From: Nematostella vectensis
Lineage: Eukaryota; Cnidaria; Anthozoa; Actiniaria; Edwardsiidae
Direction: 5' to 3'
NCBI RefSeq assembly: GCF_932526225.1
Contig: NC_064039.1
Coordinates: forward strand, 2,628,001 to 2,692,000
DNA length: 64,000 bases
This document shows positions 23,191-35,069 of this stretch, piece by piece. Under the pieces are notes generated by a model. That model was not told the origin of the DNA. It made no database searches and worked only from the letters and a program-made list of their open reading frames with translations. Within the stretch, counting starts at the first letter, position 1, and each line of letters opens with the position of its first letter. The position numbers were made by a program, and so were the translations under genes.

Positions 23191-24783
23191 TGCAAAGTTC
23201 TAGGCATCATGAAAGTATATTTTGCTCACGTTTTTTGGAATTTCCCTGAATCCCATTCGCCATGACTTACGCCAAAACGATTTCGTAGTATTCTTCCATT
23301 GAATCAACTCGATCAGCGCAGTTATTTTTTGGGAAATTCTTATTTAAATAATCCAACGTTGCTAATTTTGTGACCTATTATTCGGCTTTGATTACCCGAA
23401 AAGCAATGTTCACTCACTGCCTTGGCTGTGCCTTTATGTAGGCTAATACCCGTGTAAATCCATTACTATTGGCTGCCTGCACGCATTGGTTCGTTCTATT
23501 TGCCCTTTCAACGTTCAGAAAACATACAAAGCCTGCGCTGGACCTTATTCGTCAGGCATTTCTATTTTGAAACTGAGAACATAGGCCAAACATCGTGACG
23601 GTTTTAAATTTCGTCCAAGTTGGCAGAGAAAATTTAGAGTTGGCCTCTTTGACACTTTGCACGAAGCGTCATTAATTTCCATTACCTAATATTTGCATAC
23701 CGAGTTGGCTTGGCTTCAGCTGTTTTCTCGATCATGGGAGTCTAGATATATGGACCTTTTTTCTTTAATACGTGTAATTATGAAAAAAAAATCAATTAAA
23801 GCCTAAATTTGACGTTGTTTTAGTATGGTTCACGCGGGTTTTCATAGATAAAAAGGAACAACGAGAAAAAATACGAAGTAACACTTGCTTTCTTATATTT
23901 TTCTCGCTTTCATTTATTTAATTAGCTTTACGTGCTTAGTCTCGGAACGAAAAAGTTCTAAATATGACAGGCTCAAGTACTCTCCTAATGGAACAATTTT
24001 GATTCCTTTAAATTCCTGCCTCTTCATTCGCTAGAAAACTATGCTCGATATCACCTTGATTGTTCAACAATCAGCGGCGAATGGCTGGTTATCTCGTTTC
24101 AGAGCTTCGCCGCAACACAAGCATTATCACTCTTAGAGAAACGTATATCATTAACATCAGTCCTCGAAAAATGCGACAACTTTAATTCAGTTGATAAGTC
24201 TATAAACTTGGTGTTCTCGATATAAGCGCTTATGGCTCGATAAAACTTTCTTAAAAGCTGCCTTAAAACCTTGCGGAAGCAAGCAGACCTCAGTATTCTA
24301 TTTTATATACTACATGAAGAATTTACTTCAACCGAAAGGGGATTATTGTTATTAGTGAACATCAAGAATTAATAGCAGTTTTGCCTCTAGGACTGACTTC
24401 GGGCTATTATAAAGGGCGACTTATTTGCTGAATTTTATTACTTTCGACATCGCAAAATCCAAATTTAGAGCCATTAGCGAACGCAAGAATGGGTAATGAG
24501 CGGTTGTAGTACTGGAGATAATAGGAAACTAAGTGTTCTAAATATGACTCAAGGGTTATTCTCCCCTCACTCTCACTGCCGAATAATTAACAAAACACAC
24601 ATGATTCCCGTGGATGGACTCTGTTTGCTGATCTCTTATTATATATTTTTAGCGATTTGCAGAGAAGGTCTTATAAAACCTGAGCTATTATTTTTCTGAA
24701 GAGTTGTTGCTATCATCTTGGTTGGATTTAGATTTTCAATACCATTTATCCCTTAGACTGATGCCTCAGTACCTTGATCTCAT
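23191..24783. other. Intergenic, nothing recognised
   Basis: AT-rich unique sequence upstream of the minus-strand ankyrin gene. A weak TATA-like AAAATATACTT on the minus strand lies about 25-35 bp before its ATG. No other exon or RNA gene is visible. A 67-codon plus-strand frame at 24496 has no gene-like features. Confidence 0.45.
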
Positions 24784-25027
24784 TGTGTAGTTCCAGAAAA
24801 TATCCATACCTTCCCCCCCCCCCCCCCCCCCATTGGGGGGTTCAAACGCCAAGGAATTTCCAGAGGGGAGGGGGGGGGGGGTAAAATGCCCTTTTTGCTT
24901 AACAGTTACTGTTTGAATTTTTTTCCAGAGGGTTTGGAATTCCAGAGGGGTGGGGGGGGGGGGGGGGGGGGGTCATACCTCCGACACCCCTCAATAGGGG
25001 GAGATGGATATTTTCGGGAACTACACA
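24784..25027. mobile_element. Short terminal-inverted-repeat element with G/C homopolymers
   Basis: TGTGTAGTTCCAGAAAATAT at 24784-24803 is mirrored by the complement of 25008-25027 with one mismatch, and the arms extend to 24 bp. The 240-bp interior holds C runs (about 18-20) and G runs (about 12 and 21), plus two copies of a GGAATTTCCAGAGGGG-like block. It codes for nothing. It looks like a MITE. The homopolymer runs are likely to be length-variable and error-prone in assembly. Confidence 0.7.
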
Positions 25028-25129
25028 TGAATTTTTTTTGTGGATAATTCTCACGGCCGGTATAGGCCGGTTGAGGGGTCAATGGGTTAACAAATACAAA
25101 AAAAAATTAAGCCTTTTGTTTTAAGGATA

Positions 25130-25700
25130 CTCTAGCGTTTGACTGGATTCCACGAGATAGTCGAGAGATCGGTCTGGATGGGGTTAACCGACTAGCGACA
25201 AACGGCCGAAGAAGTAACCGACTACCGACAAAACATGAAAAAATCTAGTAACTAGCAACAAAAAATATTTGCCGACTACCGACATTTAATTATTTCCCGT
25301 ATTTTTACACTTTACTTTTATCGTCAATCTACAAATTCAGCCGTTTTAGAGTCTGCACTATGTATTTCCTGTTGCATAACTTTGGTAGTTTCTTGGTGTT
25401 ACGGAGCACCAGCAACTAAAACACAATGGAACAAAAGCCAAAAATAAAGACCTTAGAACGAGACAATGAAATAGAGTACAAAGGCCTTGAGCACCAAAAA
25501 CAAAGCTCTGTGTAACACCAAGAATTACCCAACTTTTCTGTCAATCTGTATCTGGTACAAAAGCGAATAATAATGTAGATTTACCGACAAATACCGATAA
25601 TTCTCACCGACTACCGACAGATTATAAAAGTTTTAACGGACAACCGACATTCAGCCCCCACCTCCCTCCCCTCCCCCGCCCCCCATCAAGACCCTTGGGT
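25130..25700. repeat. Repeat element with CCGACTACCGACA words and internal hairpin
   Basis: CCGACTACCGACA or near copies occur at both ends (about 25190-25290 and 25570-25660) in the same orientation. Between them is an inverted repeat whose arms contain TTCTTGGTGTTAC (about 25391) and its complement GTAACACCAAGAA (about 25512). The outer edges share TCTGGATGGGG and, inverted, CCCCATCAAGA. This suggests a dispersed non-autonomous element, but I cannot fix its ends. Confidence 0.45.
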
Positions 25701-26204
25701 TATCCAGGCTTATAGGGGTGTTTAGAGGGTAGAAATCAACGGATTTTCTAACAAAGTTTGGTTTTAATCCGCAAATGAGCACGCCGCCCTCGTAGAATGG
25801 TCATTCTTCTACAACCAAAACCCAAAAGAGCCTCAGCATAAAGCTAGAAATCCACCAAAACACTATGTAAATGGCAATAAATATATTCTTGGCCCTCACA
25901 ACTGGCACAATTTAAAATGGACTCCCTGGACGAGGCTGCCTGGTGACTAGATACGAACTCTCACGACCCGAATCCGACCAAATCCGAGCGCAATTCCGAA
26001 TTCCCGAACCACGCGGGGATTCGCTTTTGGGCATTGTTATCAAGTAGCTTCGCGATTGGCTGAAACTCTTTGAACTTGGGTCACCCGTGATGTGAATGCA
26101 GAATTATAACCATATATGAGCTCGTCCTGGACCCAGTCCTTTCTCGCGGCTTATCTCCAAGTAAAGGAAACACCATCATACACCGCAGGAACTATACTCA
26201 ACCT
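25701..26204. other. Intergenic, nothing definite
   Basis: Unique sequence with a moderately CpG-rich stretch (25960-26160). That stretch includes an inverted CCAAT box in GATTGGCTG and a TATATG motif at about 26114. It could be a promoter reading into the 53-bp array, but no transcript can be supported. Confidence 0.3.
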
Positions 26205-28695
26205 CAACCCGAGTAACAGTGCGATTCGCGCTACCGTGGTCATCAAGACACTAGATTAAACCTGAGTTACAGTGCGACTCGCGCTACCGTGGCCACCCAG
26301 ACGCCAGATTAAACCTGAGTTATGGTGTGACGCGCGCTACCGTGGCCACCCAGACACTAGATCAAACCTGAGTTACAGTGTGACTCGCGCTACCGTGGCC
26401 ACCCAGACACTAGATTTTTAAACCTAAGTTATAGTGTGACTCGCGCTTCCGTGGCCATCCAGACACTACATTAAACCTGAGTTGTAGTGTCACGCGCGCT
26501 ACCGTGGCCATCAAGACACTAGATTAAACCTGAGTTATAGTGTGACGCGCGCTACCGTGGCCATCAAGACACTAGATTTAACCTGAGTTACAGTGTGACT
26601 CGCGCTACCGTGGCCACCCAGACACTAGATTAAACCCGAGTAACAGTGTGACGCGCGCTACCGTGGCCATCAAGACACTAGATTAAACCTGAGTTATAGT
26701 GTGACGCGCGCTACCGTGGCCACCCAGACACTAGATTAAACCTGAGTTATAGTGTGACTCGCGCTACCGTGGCCATCCAGACACTAGATTAAACCTGAGT
26801 TATAGTGTGACGCGCGCTATCGTGGCCATCAAGACACTAGATTAAACCTGAGTTATAGTGTGACGCGCGCTACCGTGGCCATCAAAACACTAGATTTAAC
26901 CTGACTTCCAGTGTGACTTGCGACACCGTGGCCACCCAGACACTAGATTAAACCTGAGTTATAGTGTCACGCGCGCTACCGTGGCCACCCAGACACTAGA
27001 TTAAACCTGAGTTATAGTGTGACGCGCGATAACGTGGCCATCCAGACACTAGATTAAACCTGAGTTACAGTGTGACTTGCGCTACCGTGGCCATCCAGAC
27101 ACTAGATTAAACCTGAGTTATAGTGTGACGCGCGCTACCGTGGCCACCCAGACACTAGATTAGACCTGAGTTATAGTGTGACGCGCGCTACCGTGGCCAC
27201 CCAGACACTAGATTAAATCTGAGTTTCAGTGTGACGCGCGCTACCGTGGCCACCCAGACACTAGATTAAACCTAAGTTATAGTGTGACGCGCGCTATCGT
27301 CGCCATCAAGACACTAAATTAAACCTGAGTTACAGTGTGACTCGCGCTACCGTGGCCACCCAGACACTAGATTAAACCTGACTTACAGTGTGACTTGCGC
27401 TACCGTGGCCACCCAGACACTAGATTTAATCTGAGTTATAGTGTGACGCGCGCTACCGTGGCCACCCAGACACTAGATTAAACCTGAGTTATAGTGTCAC
27501 GCGCGCAACCGTGGCCAGCCAGACACTAGATTAAACCTGAGTTATAGTGTGACGCGCGCTACCGTGGCCACCCAGACACTAGATTAAACCTGAGTTATAG
27601 TGTCACGCGCGCTACCGTGGCCATCCAGACACTAGATTAAACCTGAGTTATAGTGTAACGCGCGCAACCGTGGCCAGCCAGACACTAGATTAAACCTGAG
27701 TTATAGTGTGACGCGCGCTACCGTGGCCACCCAGACACTAGATTAAACCTGAGTTATAGTGTGACGCGCGCTACCGTGGCCATCAAGACACTAGATTAAA
27801 CCTGAGTTATAGTGTGACGCGCGCTACCGTGGCCATCAAGACACTAGATTAAACCTGAGTTATAGTGTGACGTGCGCTACCGTGGCCACCCAGACACTAG
27901 ATTTAATCTGAGTTATAGTGTGACGCGCGCTACCGTGGCCACCCAGACACTAGATTAAACCTGAGTTATAGTGTCACGCGCGCAACCGTGGCCAGCCAGA
28001 CACTAGATTAAACCTGACTTACAGTGTGACTTGCGCTACCGTGGCCACCCAGACACTAGATTTAATCTGAGTTATAGTGTGACGCGCGCTACCGTGGCCA
28101 GCCAGACACTAGATTAAACCTGAGTTATAGTGTCACGCGCGCAACCGTGGCCAGCCAGACACTAGATTAAACCTGAGTTATAGTGTGACGCGCGCTACCG
28201 TGGCCATCAAGACACTAGATTAAACCTGAGTTATAGTGTGACGTGCGCTACCGTGGCCACCCAGACACTAGATTTAATCTGAGTTATAGTGTGACGCGCG
28301 CTACCGTGGCCACCCAGACACTAGATTAAACCTGAGTTATAGTGTCACGCGCGCAACCGTGGCCAGCCAGACACTAGATTAAACCTGAGTTATAGTGTGA
28401 CGCGCTCTACCGTGGCCATCAAGACACTAGATTTAACCTGAGTTACAGTGTGACGCGCGCTACCGTGGCCACCCAGACACTAGATTAAACCTGAGTTATA
28501 GTGTGACGCGCGCTACCGTGGCCATCAAGACACTAGATTAAACTTGAGTTATAGTGTGACTCGCGCTACCATGGCCATCCAGACACTAGAATAAACCTGA
28601 ATTTTAGTGTGACGCGCGCTACTGTGGCCATCCAGACACTAGATTTAACCTGAGTTATAGTTTGACGTGCGCTACCGTGGCCATCCAGACACACA
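26205..28695. repeat. 53-bp minisatellite, about 47 copies
   Basis: The unit combines ACCTGAGTTATAGTGTGACG, CGCGCTACCGTGGCC and ACCCAGACACTAGATTAA. Common variants are ACCCAG/ATCCAG/ATCAAG and GTGAC/GTCAC. Blocks of several units with the same variant order recur (for example around 27420-27560 and 27900-28030), so groups of units were duplicated together. The array is CpG-rich compared with its flanks. Degenerate units continue at 29130-29262, beyond an inserted element. Confidence 0.95.
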
Positions 28696-29129
28696 GATGC
28701 GTTTGGATCCGTATTGACACGTTTAGGCCTCCCGTCCACACTAGCACGCACGCTGGATCCAGCGAATCCGGATACTTTTGAAAACGCCGTTGAAAGTGAA
28801 TCAATACTGATCCGTAGTGTGTGGACGGTCAAATCCATATCAAAATGAAACCGATGACGTCATATTGCAGGCGCGTCCGCTGCTTTGAGCATGCGCATAT
28901 CATAAAAATGACATCACCCCGTACCTTTCAGCGTTTTCAAACGTTTGAATCCGTATTAGTGCGGCGCGTCCGCTGCTTTGAGCATGCGCATATCATAAAA
29001 ATGACATCACCCCGTACCTTTCAGCGTTTTCAAACGTTTGAATCCGTGTTAGTGTGGACTCGAATCAAGTGATGCGTTTTCGGCGAAACGAGTCCGGATA
29101 CTTTTGAATACGTGTTAGCGTGGACGACC
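28696..29129. mobile_element. Inverted-repeat element inserted in the 53-bp array
   Basis: This interrupts the 53-bp array, which resumes at about 29130. Both ends carry related inverted sequence: CCGTCCACACTAGCACG with ATCCGGATACTTTTGAA near the left, and the complement of TCCGGATACTTTTGAATACG and GTTAGCGTGGACG at the right. Inside, a 93-bp segment starting GCGCGTCCGCTGCTTTGAGC is directly duplicated (28871 and 28964). It has no coding capacity. The target-site duplication is unclear. Confidence 0.6.
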
Positions 29130-29262
29130 CCTATATTAAACCTGACTTATAGTGAGACGCGCGCTACCGTGAACACCCTGACACAAGTTTAAAACTGAGT
29201 TATGGTGCGAAGCGCGTTTCCGTGGCCATCCAGACACTAGATTTAACCTGAGTTATAGTGCA

Positions 29263-29535
29263 AAAAGAAGCTAGCCTATATGCGCCAGTAAGGTGCAATT
29301 GGTTCTTAAAGTTTCACGTGTTCTAACGCCTTACAATAGATCGAGTACCATTTTTATAGCAAGTATTCGAGAACCCCAAAGTATGCATTGCGAGCACAGC
29401 TGAAATAGTGCACGAACATTGGCCTAATGCTGGGGCGCTTTATGATCAAGAGTCAAATTCTAGGCCTCAAAAGCATCTCTACTAATGATGAATCTATAGA
29501 ATTATGACCAAGCCCATCTCTGTTCGTTATGGTGT
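29263..29535. other. Short spacer between repeat array and GPCR gene
   Basis: Unique sequence containing the 3' flank of the minus-strand receptor. I found no AATAAA or ATTAAA on the minus strand here, so the transcript end may lie inside the repeat array. Confidence 0.3.
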
Positions 29536-32283
29536 TTAAAGTAGCTCAGTAGTAAATATTTTTCCACCAAGAGTCACAGCTGACATTCGTCGATTTTCTT
29601 TCAATGCCGGACTCAAAGATAAATGGTTATTTCTATCGGGTAGAGGGGAGGGGTATGGCGACAATCTTGTCCCTAGGGGTGGGGTACCACCGGATTGCGA
29701 TTGCCTTTGGTTGGCCGCCATTGTCATAGCGTTTATTCGGAAGATATCTGTCCGGTTTCGACTTGGGTAAAACACGATAATTTGCACTTTCGGAAAGTAC
29801 ATCATACCAAGTACGATGAACCCAGAGGCCAGTATAGTCACACAGAGTATGAGCACACGATCCACTGCCGCTGACCCATACGAGGCGGCAAAATAACACA
29901 ACCACGAGATGCAAAATGCGAACATGGCAAAGCCGATAAATTTTGCTTCGTTAAAGTTTTCCGGGAGTGTACGTGCCCTGTAGGCAAAATACGTGCACAC
30001 GAGCGCCAACACGAGAATGTAGACCAAGATGACTAGTTGAACCGTGTATACGTTCTTGTCACACATGACTCGCCGTGTCGCGCCCTGTTGTGTTACTGTC
30101 ACATCAGGTGGGCTAATCAGAAACCAAACAGCTGACATGACGACAGGGAATGACGTCAAAGCACTGGCCGTCAAAAACTGCATCTTATTGGTCAATAGAT
30201 TACTGCGTGATGTGAGCCTCGCTTTTGCACGGAACACACGTAAGAGTCTGTCCGTCTTGAGCAGCATGATGGACGTGCCGAGGCAAAACACGACGGCAAA
30301 GACGAAAGGCCACACCCCGCACTGCACTCGAGACGGACGACCGACCAGAGAGAACGGGAAAGTGAACGTCAGTAGGATGCAAGCGAGATGAACAAACGAA
30401 AGCTCACGGTTTGATGCCTTGACGACGGCCGTCTCCCTGTGCTTGATGAAGATGGTGATCACAGTAATGCTGAGCATCGTGCCTAGAGAGGAAAACACCA
30501 GTACGATAATACCAGATGTGCTTCCCCAGCGTAAGTACTCTTCCGTTATCTGAACACACGACGTGTGCATTTCGTTAGCTTCGTATCCCTCGGGACAACC
30601 CTTGCACCCGTCTTGCCCGCGGGATGGCTTGATTAATCCCGCGGGACACGGGACGCATGTCCAGCAGCATCGTGTGCTTCCATTGACTGGGTACTGACCA
30701 GGTGCGCAGATATCGTTACATCGCGACACTGGAGTCTCATTACGCCAGCCATTCCACTTAAAGCTCACTTCGTCAAAGATTTTCAGTTCGCCGGTGACAC
30801 CCTCCCATGATCCAATCTCGACGAACTTCATCTTTGCAGGTTTTGACGCATCCACTTGTAAACTTTTGATTGAGAATGAGCCATATTTGAGATCTCCATT
30901 CTTGTCAAACGACACAACAGAACCTGACAGTCCTGCGAATGAAGTGTTCTTTATGTAACCGAGGAGTTGTTTAGGACTGATGGTGGTCTTTTTAGAGGAG
31001 TTTGTGTTTTCTTTAAGGAGCGCCTGCACGGCGTACGCTACTGAATACACCGCGTCCATCACATTTGTGTACTTATTCCTCGGTAAAAATTCCGTTGTTG
31101 GTTTACCTTTTGTCCTTTCGCAAACAATCGTTACATTAACGTCGCTGTTTGTTTTGTAGACGAAGTAATTAGCAGTGTTTAGCATGTAGCTGTCATTTGC
31201 CGTTTTGTGACAGCTAAACTCCTGTTCCCAATACTCGAACATCCACGGGTTACGTTCGGAGTTAGCCGGGCTTAACCCAGATAAGTGACTCTCAAACCCC
31301 GGATTTTTTATCAAATGGGGTACCACCCCTACCAGCCCCCCGACAATATCCTGACTTAGGGACTCGAGTAGATATGAATCTCCCCATGTCTCCGTCCCAA
31401 TCCAAGTCCGCTGGGTTAGCTGTAGCTCCGTTGCTACCTGCAAAAACCCGATCGCATTCGGTCGCTGGCACCATAAGACAATCACCTTGGCGCGCGGCTT
31501 TGACTTTAGTGAGGTTATGATCTGGTGTAGCTCACTCTTATACATCTCATGGTGGAATATAGCGTCTATTGCGAGACAAATATCGCGTTTTTTTAGTTCT
31601 TCTTTGAGTGCGTCCATGCCTGCCCTTCCGTACGCATCATCGGAGGCGACCACTGAGACGTATGCCCACTGAAACGCGGCGAGTAAATCTGCTATCGCCT
31701 TCGCCTGATACGTATCCGACGGAATAGTCCTCAGAAACGAGGGGTAAACATCTTTGTTGCTCAGCAAAACACTCGTTGAGGAATAACTAATTTGTGGAAT
31801 GTCATTCACTGAAAGAACATTAGCGATATTTAAAGATATGGGGCTGGCAGCTCCGCCAATAACAGCTCCCACTAGTGGCATGCCTCTACCCTCGCAAAAA
31901 CACGACGCGTTCCATGTTTTTCCTGCGGTGTCGCCTAATAGAAAGTCCAGCGAGGCTTCTAATGCCGTGCTTACTTTGTTACAAGAGTCTCTGATGTCGA
32001 AGCCAAGTGTGTAATTTTGTAACATGGATGAGTTGTGGCGAATCTCGTTCAACGCGTAAAGCATCGCTTCCACCCAAGTGATAGCGTAATAGTTCAAATC
32101 AGAACCTTTCCGATCTCCGACCGCTTTTAGTACATGGACGGGAAACAACCCGCCGAGTACTAAGTCGCCGTTTAAGTCCTGTACACGTTTGTTGGAATCA
32201 CAGCTATGTAATGTATCAGTGCGCCCTTGTGAGTTGACGAGCAAATTAAGAAAAACAAAGAAAACCGCGACGATAAAACGCAT
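29536..32283 (-). CDS. Class C GPCR, calcium-sensing/amino-acid receptor type, intronless, 915 aa
   Basis: One uninterrupted frame with full class C architecture. It has a signal peptide (1-20), a bilobed Venus-flytrap domain (about 38-500), the Cys-rich linker (about 522-576, with CNDIC and CCWTCVPCPAG), seven membrane helices (about 589-832) and a short Ser/Pro-rich tail. VKASNRELSFVHL and LPENFNEAKFIGF are hallmark intracellular-loop sequences. LLSNKDVYPSFLRTIPSD and RDIC resemble calcium-sensing receptor more than mGluR. Ligand-site residues for an alpha-amino acid appear kept, by alignment from memory with CaSR: S147, S168, D190, Y218 and E298. The ligand is therefore probably an amino acid, a related small molecule, or calcium with an amino acid. 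The lack of introns differs from vertebrate family members. Family placement is secure; the exact orthologue is not. Confidence 0.92.
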   Translation of the reverse strand: MRFIVAVFFVFLNLLVNSQGRTDTLHSCDSNKRVQDLNGDLVLGGLFPVHVLKAVGDRKGSDLNYYAITWVEAMLYALNEIRHNSSMLQNYTLGFDIRDSCNKVSTALEASLDFLLGDTAGKTWNASCFCEGRGMPLVGAVIGGAASPISLNIANVLSVNDIPQISYSSTSVLLSNKDVYPSFLRTIPSDTYQAKAIADLLAAFQWAYVSVVASDDAYGRAGMDALKEELKKRDICLAIDAIFHHEMYKSELHQIITSLKSKPRAKVIVLWCQRPNAIGFLQVATELQLTQRTWIGTETWGDSYLLESLSQDIVGGLVGVVPHLIKNPGFESHLSGLSPANSERNPWMFEYWEQEFSCHKTANDSYMLNTANYFVYKTNSDVNVTIVCERTKGKPTTEFLPRNKYTNVMDAVYSVAYAVQALLKENTNSSKKTTISPKQLLGYIKNTSFAGLSGSVVSFDKNGDLKYGSFSIKSLQVDASKPAKMKFVEIGSWEGVTGELKIFDEVSFKWNGWRNETPVSRCNDICAPGQYPVNGSTRCCWTCVPCPAGLIKPSRGQDGCKGCPEGYEANEMHTSCVQITEEYLRWGSTSGIIVLVFSSLGTMLSITVITIFIKHRETAVVKASNRELSFVHLACILLTFTFPFSLVGRPSRVQCGVWPFVFAVVFCLGTSIMLLKTDRLLRVFRAKARLTSRSNLLTNKMQFLTASALTSFPVVMSAVWFLISPPDVTVTQQGATRRVMCDKNVYTVQLVILVYILVLALVCTYFAYRARTLPENFNEAKFIGFAMFAFCISWLCYFAASYGSAAVDRVLILCVTILASGFIVLGMMYFPKVQIIVFYPSRNRTDIFRINAMTMAANQRQSQSGGTPPLGTRLSPYPSPLPDRNNHLSLSPALKENRRMSAVTLGGKIFTTELL

Positions 32284-35041
32284 CTCGAATCAAAAGTACA
32301 CAGTGCTTTACTTCAACACTCACCCATTTAAATGATTGCGAGTGAGTCGATCACCGAGAGGTCTTTGGCTTTGATGAGAAGAAATAGATTAACCCACTCG
32401 TATCCTAAAATTATACTCGCGGATCCTACGGAGCTAATTTATGCGAGGAGCTAATTTATACGATATTACAACGCGCTTTTTCTTCTTCCAAATCAAACGA
32501 GCAAACAATTGGCAAAGGAATTATAAACAAGGTTGACAGGTGAACACTAGTATGCAAAATACAAGGATTTCAACATCTGACAACGGTCTTCTATAAGCCA
32601 AAGGCTTAATTGAGAGAGTTTTACTGAGGACTGTACTTTTCTATGAGGATGAATGGGCGATCAATGACCGTGCCACTTGTTTTTTCTTCCTCTCTCACCT
32701 GGCGCGCACCACAGGGCAAAAGCGCAAAGTGCTAATTACAAGGCGGCCCAAGAAAAAACGAAATGAGAATTCACAATACCTAGATAACTAGCGTTAAGTC
32801 TCCTTCCAGCCTCTACTCTTATTCTCAATAGCCTGTAAATTTCCGGACGCTTTTTGCCGGGGCAGCTCTTATAATTTTCCGATATGCGACGGGATAATTG
32901 ATGGTAATTGTTGCATTAAAAAAATAGTTCTTCAAAACAAAGCCGTTGTCACGATTCTCTGAATTTGTTTGTAAAAAGATAAACATCACTTTTAATTCCT
33001 TCTTGCTTTAACAAACATATGTATTTCTTGCATGTATTCAAAGTTAAAATGCTGACCTTGCAATCAAATCTTCTGTTAAATCCTGTTATACGATTGGGGC
33101 AAGATTCCTATTCTGATAAGGGTGAAATAGGTTTGTCGTCCGCCAATATATGAATAAATATATTTATGACTGTGTATACGAGATATTTCTAAAAAGAAAG
33201 TGAACTAGTAAAAGTACTTTTTACGTTCAACTTCTATTTCGCGAGAAGTTAGAAGTGATATTGTATTTTCGTCTATCTATGTATTTCATTTTTAAAGTGT
33301 TGACGAGTCCTATTTCGATTCACCGTCAATATTTTCTTTGACTTAAACTCCCATGCCGAACATTAGTAAAAACGAAATACCATATATCTAAAAAATAAAC
33401 ACTGCCGCGTTAAATGATATAATCAAAACATAATTAATGTTCGACACATTTTCATGTATAATTTGATCTTTAAAATTTCCTCCATTCACGTTTTTGCCAT
33501 AATTCTTTGCATTTTTTCATGTATAAGTTGATCTTATACATCTTATATATTGCATAATCTATTTTGAAATATTTCGATTTTCTAGTCTGTTTGTGACCCT
33601 TTGATTTTCCCATATGATACCTGGGTTTCGACACTTGTCAACCCAGATCATACAAAGGATGTTTAACCAGGGGCATGGAAAATACAAGTTCATTTCTTGC
33701 GTTTACTTAGTGTGTGACTCATGAGTCATTGCTTTGCTATGTACATAATAAGAAAAAAAACGTCAGCGCAAATAATGATGGTCTCCATGGAGAGATACCA
33801 TAAAGACTCTTCATATTCCTACGCACGCTGTGGCATTTCCAATCATGCAATTTGTCCGCTTATCTCGTCTTCACACACACACACACTCCAGGCTTGGCCC
33901 CACAATTTCCAGCTAAGGTCATGCTATGGACAATCGCAAATATCCAGCGCCCACTCGGATGCCCGATCATGTATTATGCCCTGCTTCTGAATTGCCTTCA
34001 ACTCTCTATTTGTTCCCTCCCCATTGAACTATTCGCCGCATCAGAACAATAGCTGCAGAAGAGGGTACCCTTTAGGCAAGGAGAGCAGCACTCGATATTT
34101 CGATAACAACAAAGACACGAGGGCATGCGGGCTTATGACGTGAAAGTTTTATTCATTTTTATATTAGCCTTTCGGAGAAAGAAGCCACACAATTACTTGA
34201 GAAAAAACTTCATAGAGAAAGCAAGCCGTTTTAGATAAGTCATAAACTTCCATATGTATTTACAATTGCGTCCGTAGACGCTCTTTTTTCCTTACATATC
34301 ATCAAAGCACTGCTGGATTCGAGGTATATACAAACGTAGCAGGATAGGACTCTTGATCAATTGATTCAATATATAATGTATGTATGCATCCATACAAAGT
34401 TTGCTTTATAACTACGACGGTATTGAGAGAATTTAATGCTATGTCAATGTTTTACAATGACTGCATTATCATTTCGAGTCATGCCTTTTACTATCCGATG
34501 CCTAAATTGTGGCTTAGTATTTTTCTTTTTTTTGGCATTTTCCTTGCCACATATCCAATGTACTGGCTCTGAAGGAATTATCTTTCTTAAAGCTTCACCC
34601 CCCCTCCAAAAAAAAAACATTTCCCCCTCCTTACATTAAATGGCTCACCCCTAACAGTCCTTGATAATTCTGCTGTAGCTAAAAGGAATGGGGTTTAGTA
34701 GAGGAACAGAACATCCATATGCACGGTTGAGTCATATCAACACTATCGGATAATAACAATTTGTTGCATTCCCGGGATGTGGACTCTATCATGATCTTGT
34801 GATTTCTCTGTCATTCTTTTTCACCACTTTCTCCAGAATCCTCGTGAATAGCCACATATTCCTTATAATCACCTATCGAGTCACCTCTCGATTGTGATAG
34901 ATACTTGTCTTGTGTGGAAGACAAGACGTTGACGTTGTCATAGTGATTGCAAATCATGATTTTGTAGACCCTCAACATGCACTTCCCTTTTGTCGGAACA
35001 TAGTTTGATATATTTGATAGTTATTTAGTCGGTTAATGTAG
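32284..35041. other. Intergenic, nothing recognised
   Basis: AT-rich unique sequence between the receptor start and the 3' end of the KChIP-like gene. It contains a short CA repeat at about 33876-33888. Short open frames at 33721, 34384 and 34436 show no splice sites, conserved motifs or promoter, and I do not call them genes. Confidence 0.45.
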
Positions 35042-35047
35042 TTTATT
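35042..35047 (-). terminator. Poly(A) signal AATAAA for the KChIP-like gene
   Basis: TTTATT on the plus strand reads AATAAA on the minus strand, 22 bp past the TGA at 35070-35072. The position supports 35070 as the true end of the last coding exon. Confidence 0.6.
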
Positions 35048-35069
35048 GCTTCAGTGCTGGCAAGAAATT

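Noticed and set aside
26205-28695. Possible tandem RNA gene cluster (53-bp units)
   Set aside because: Units are too short and lack tRNA, 5S or snRNA promoter boxes or folds. They behave as an ordinary minisatellite.
28821-29072. 83-codon frame with a duplicated peptide
   Set aside because: It comes from the 93-bp direct duplication inside an inserted element. 93 is divisible by three, so the frame persists by chance.
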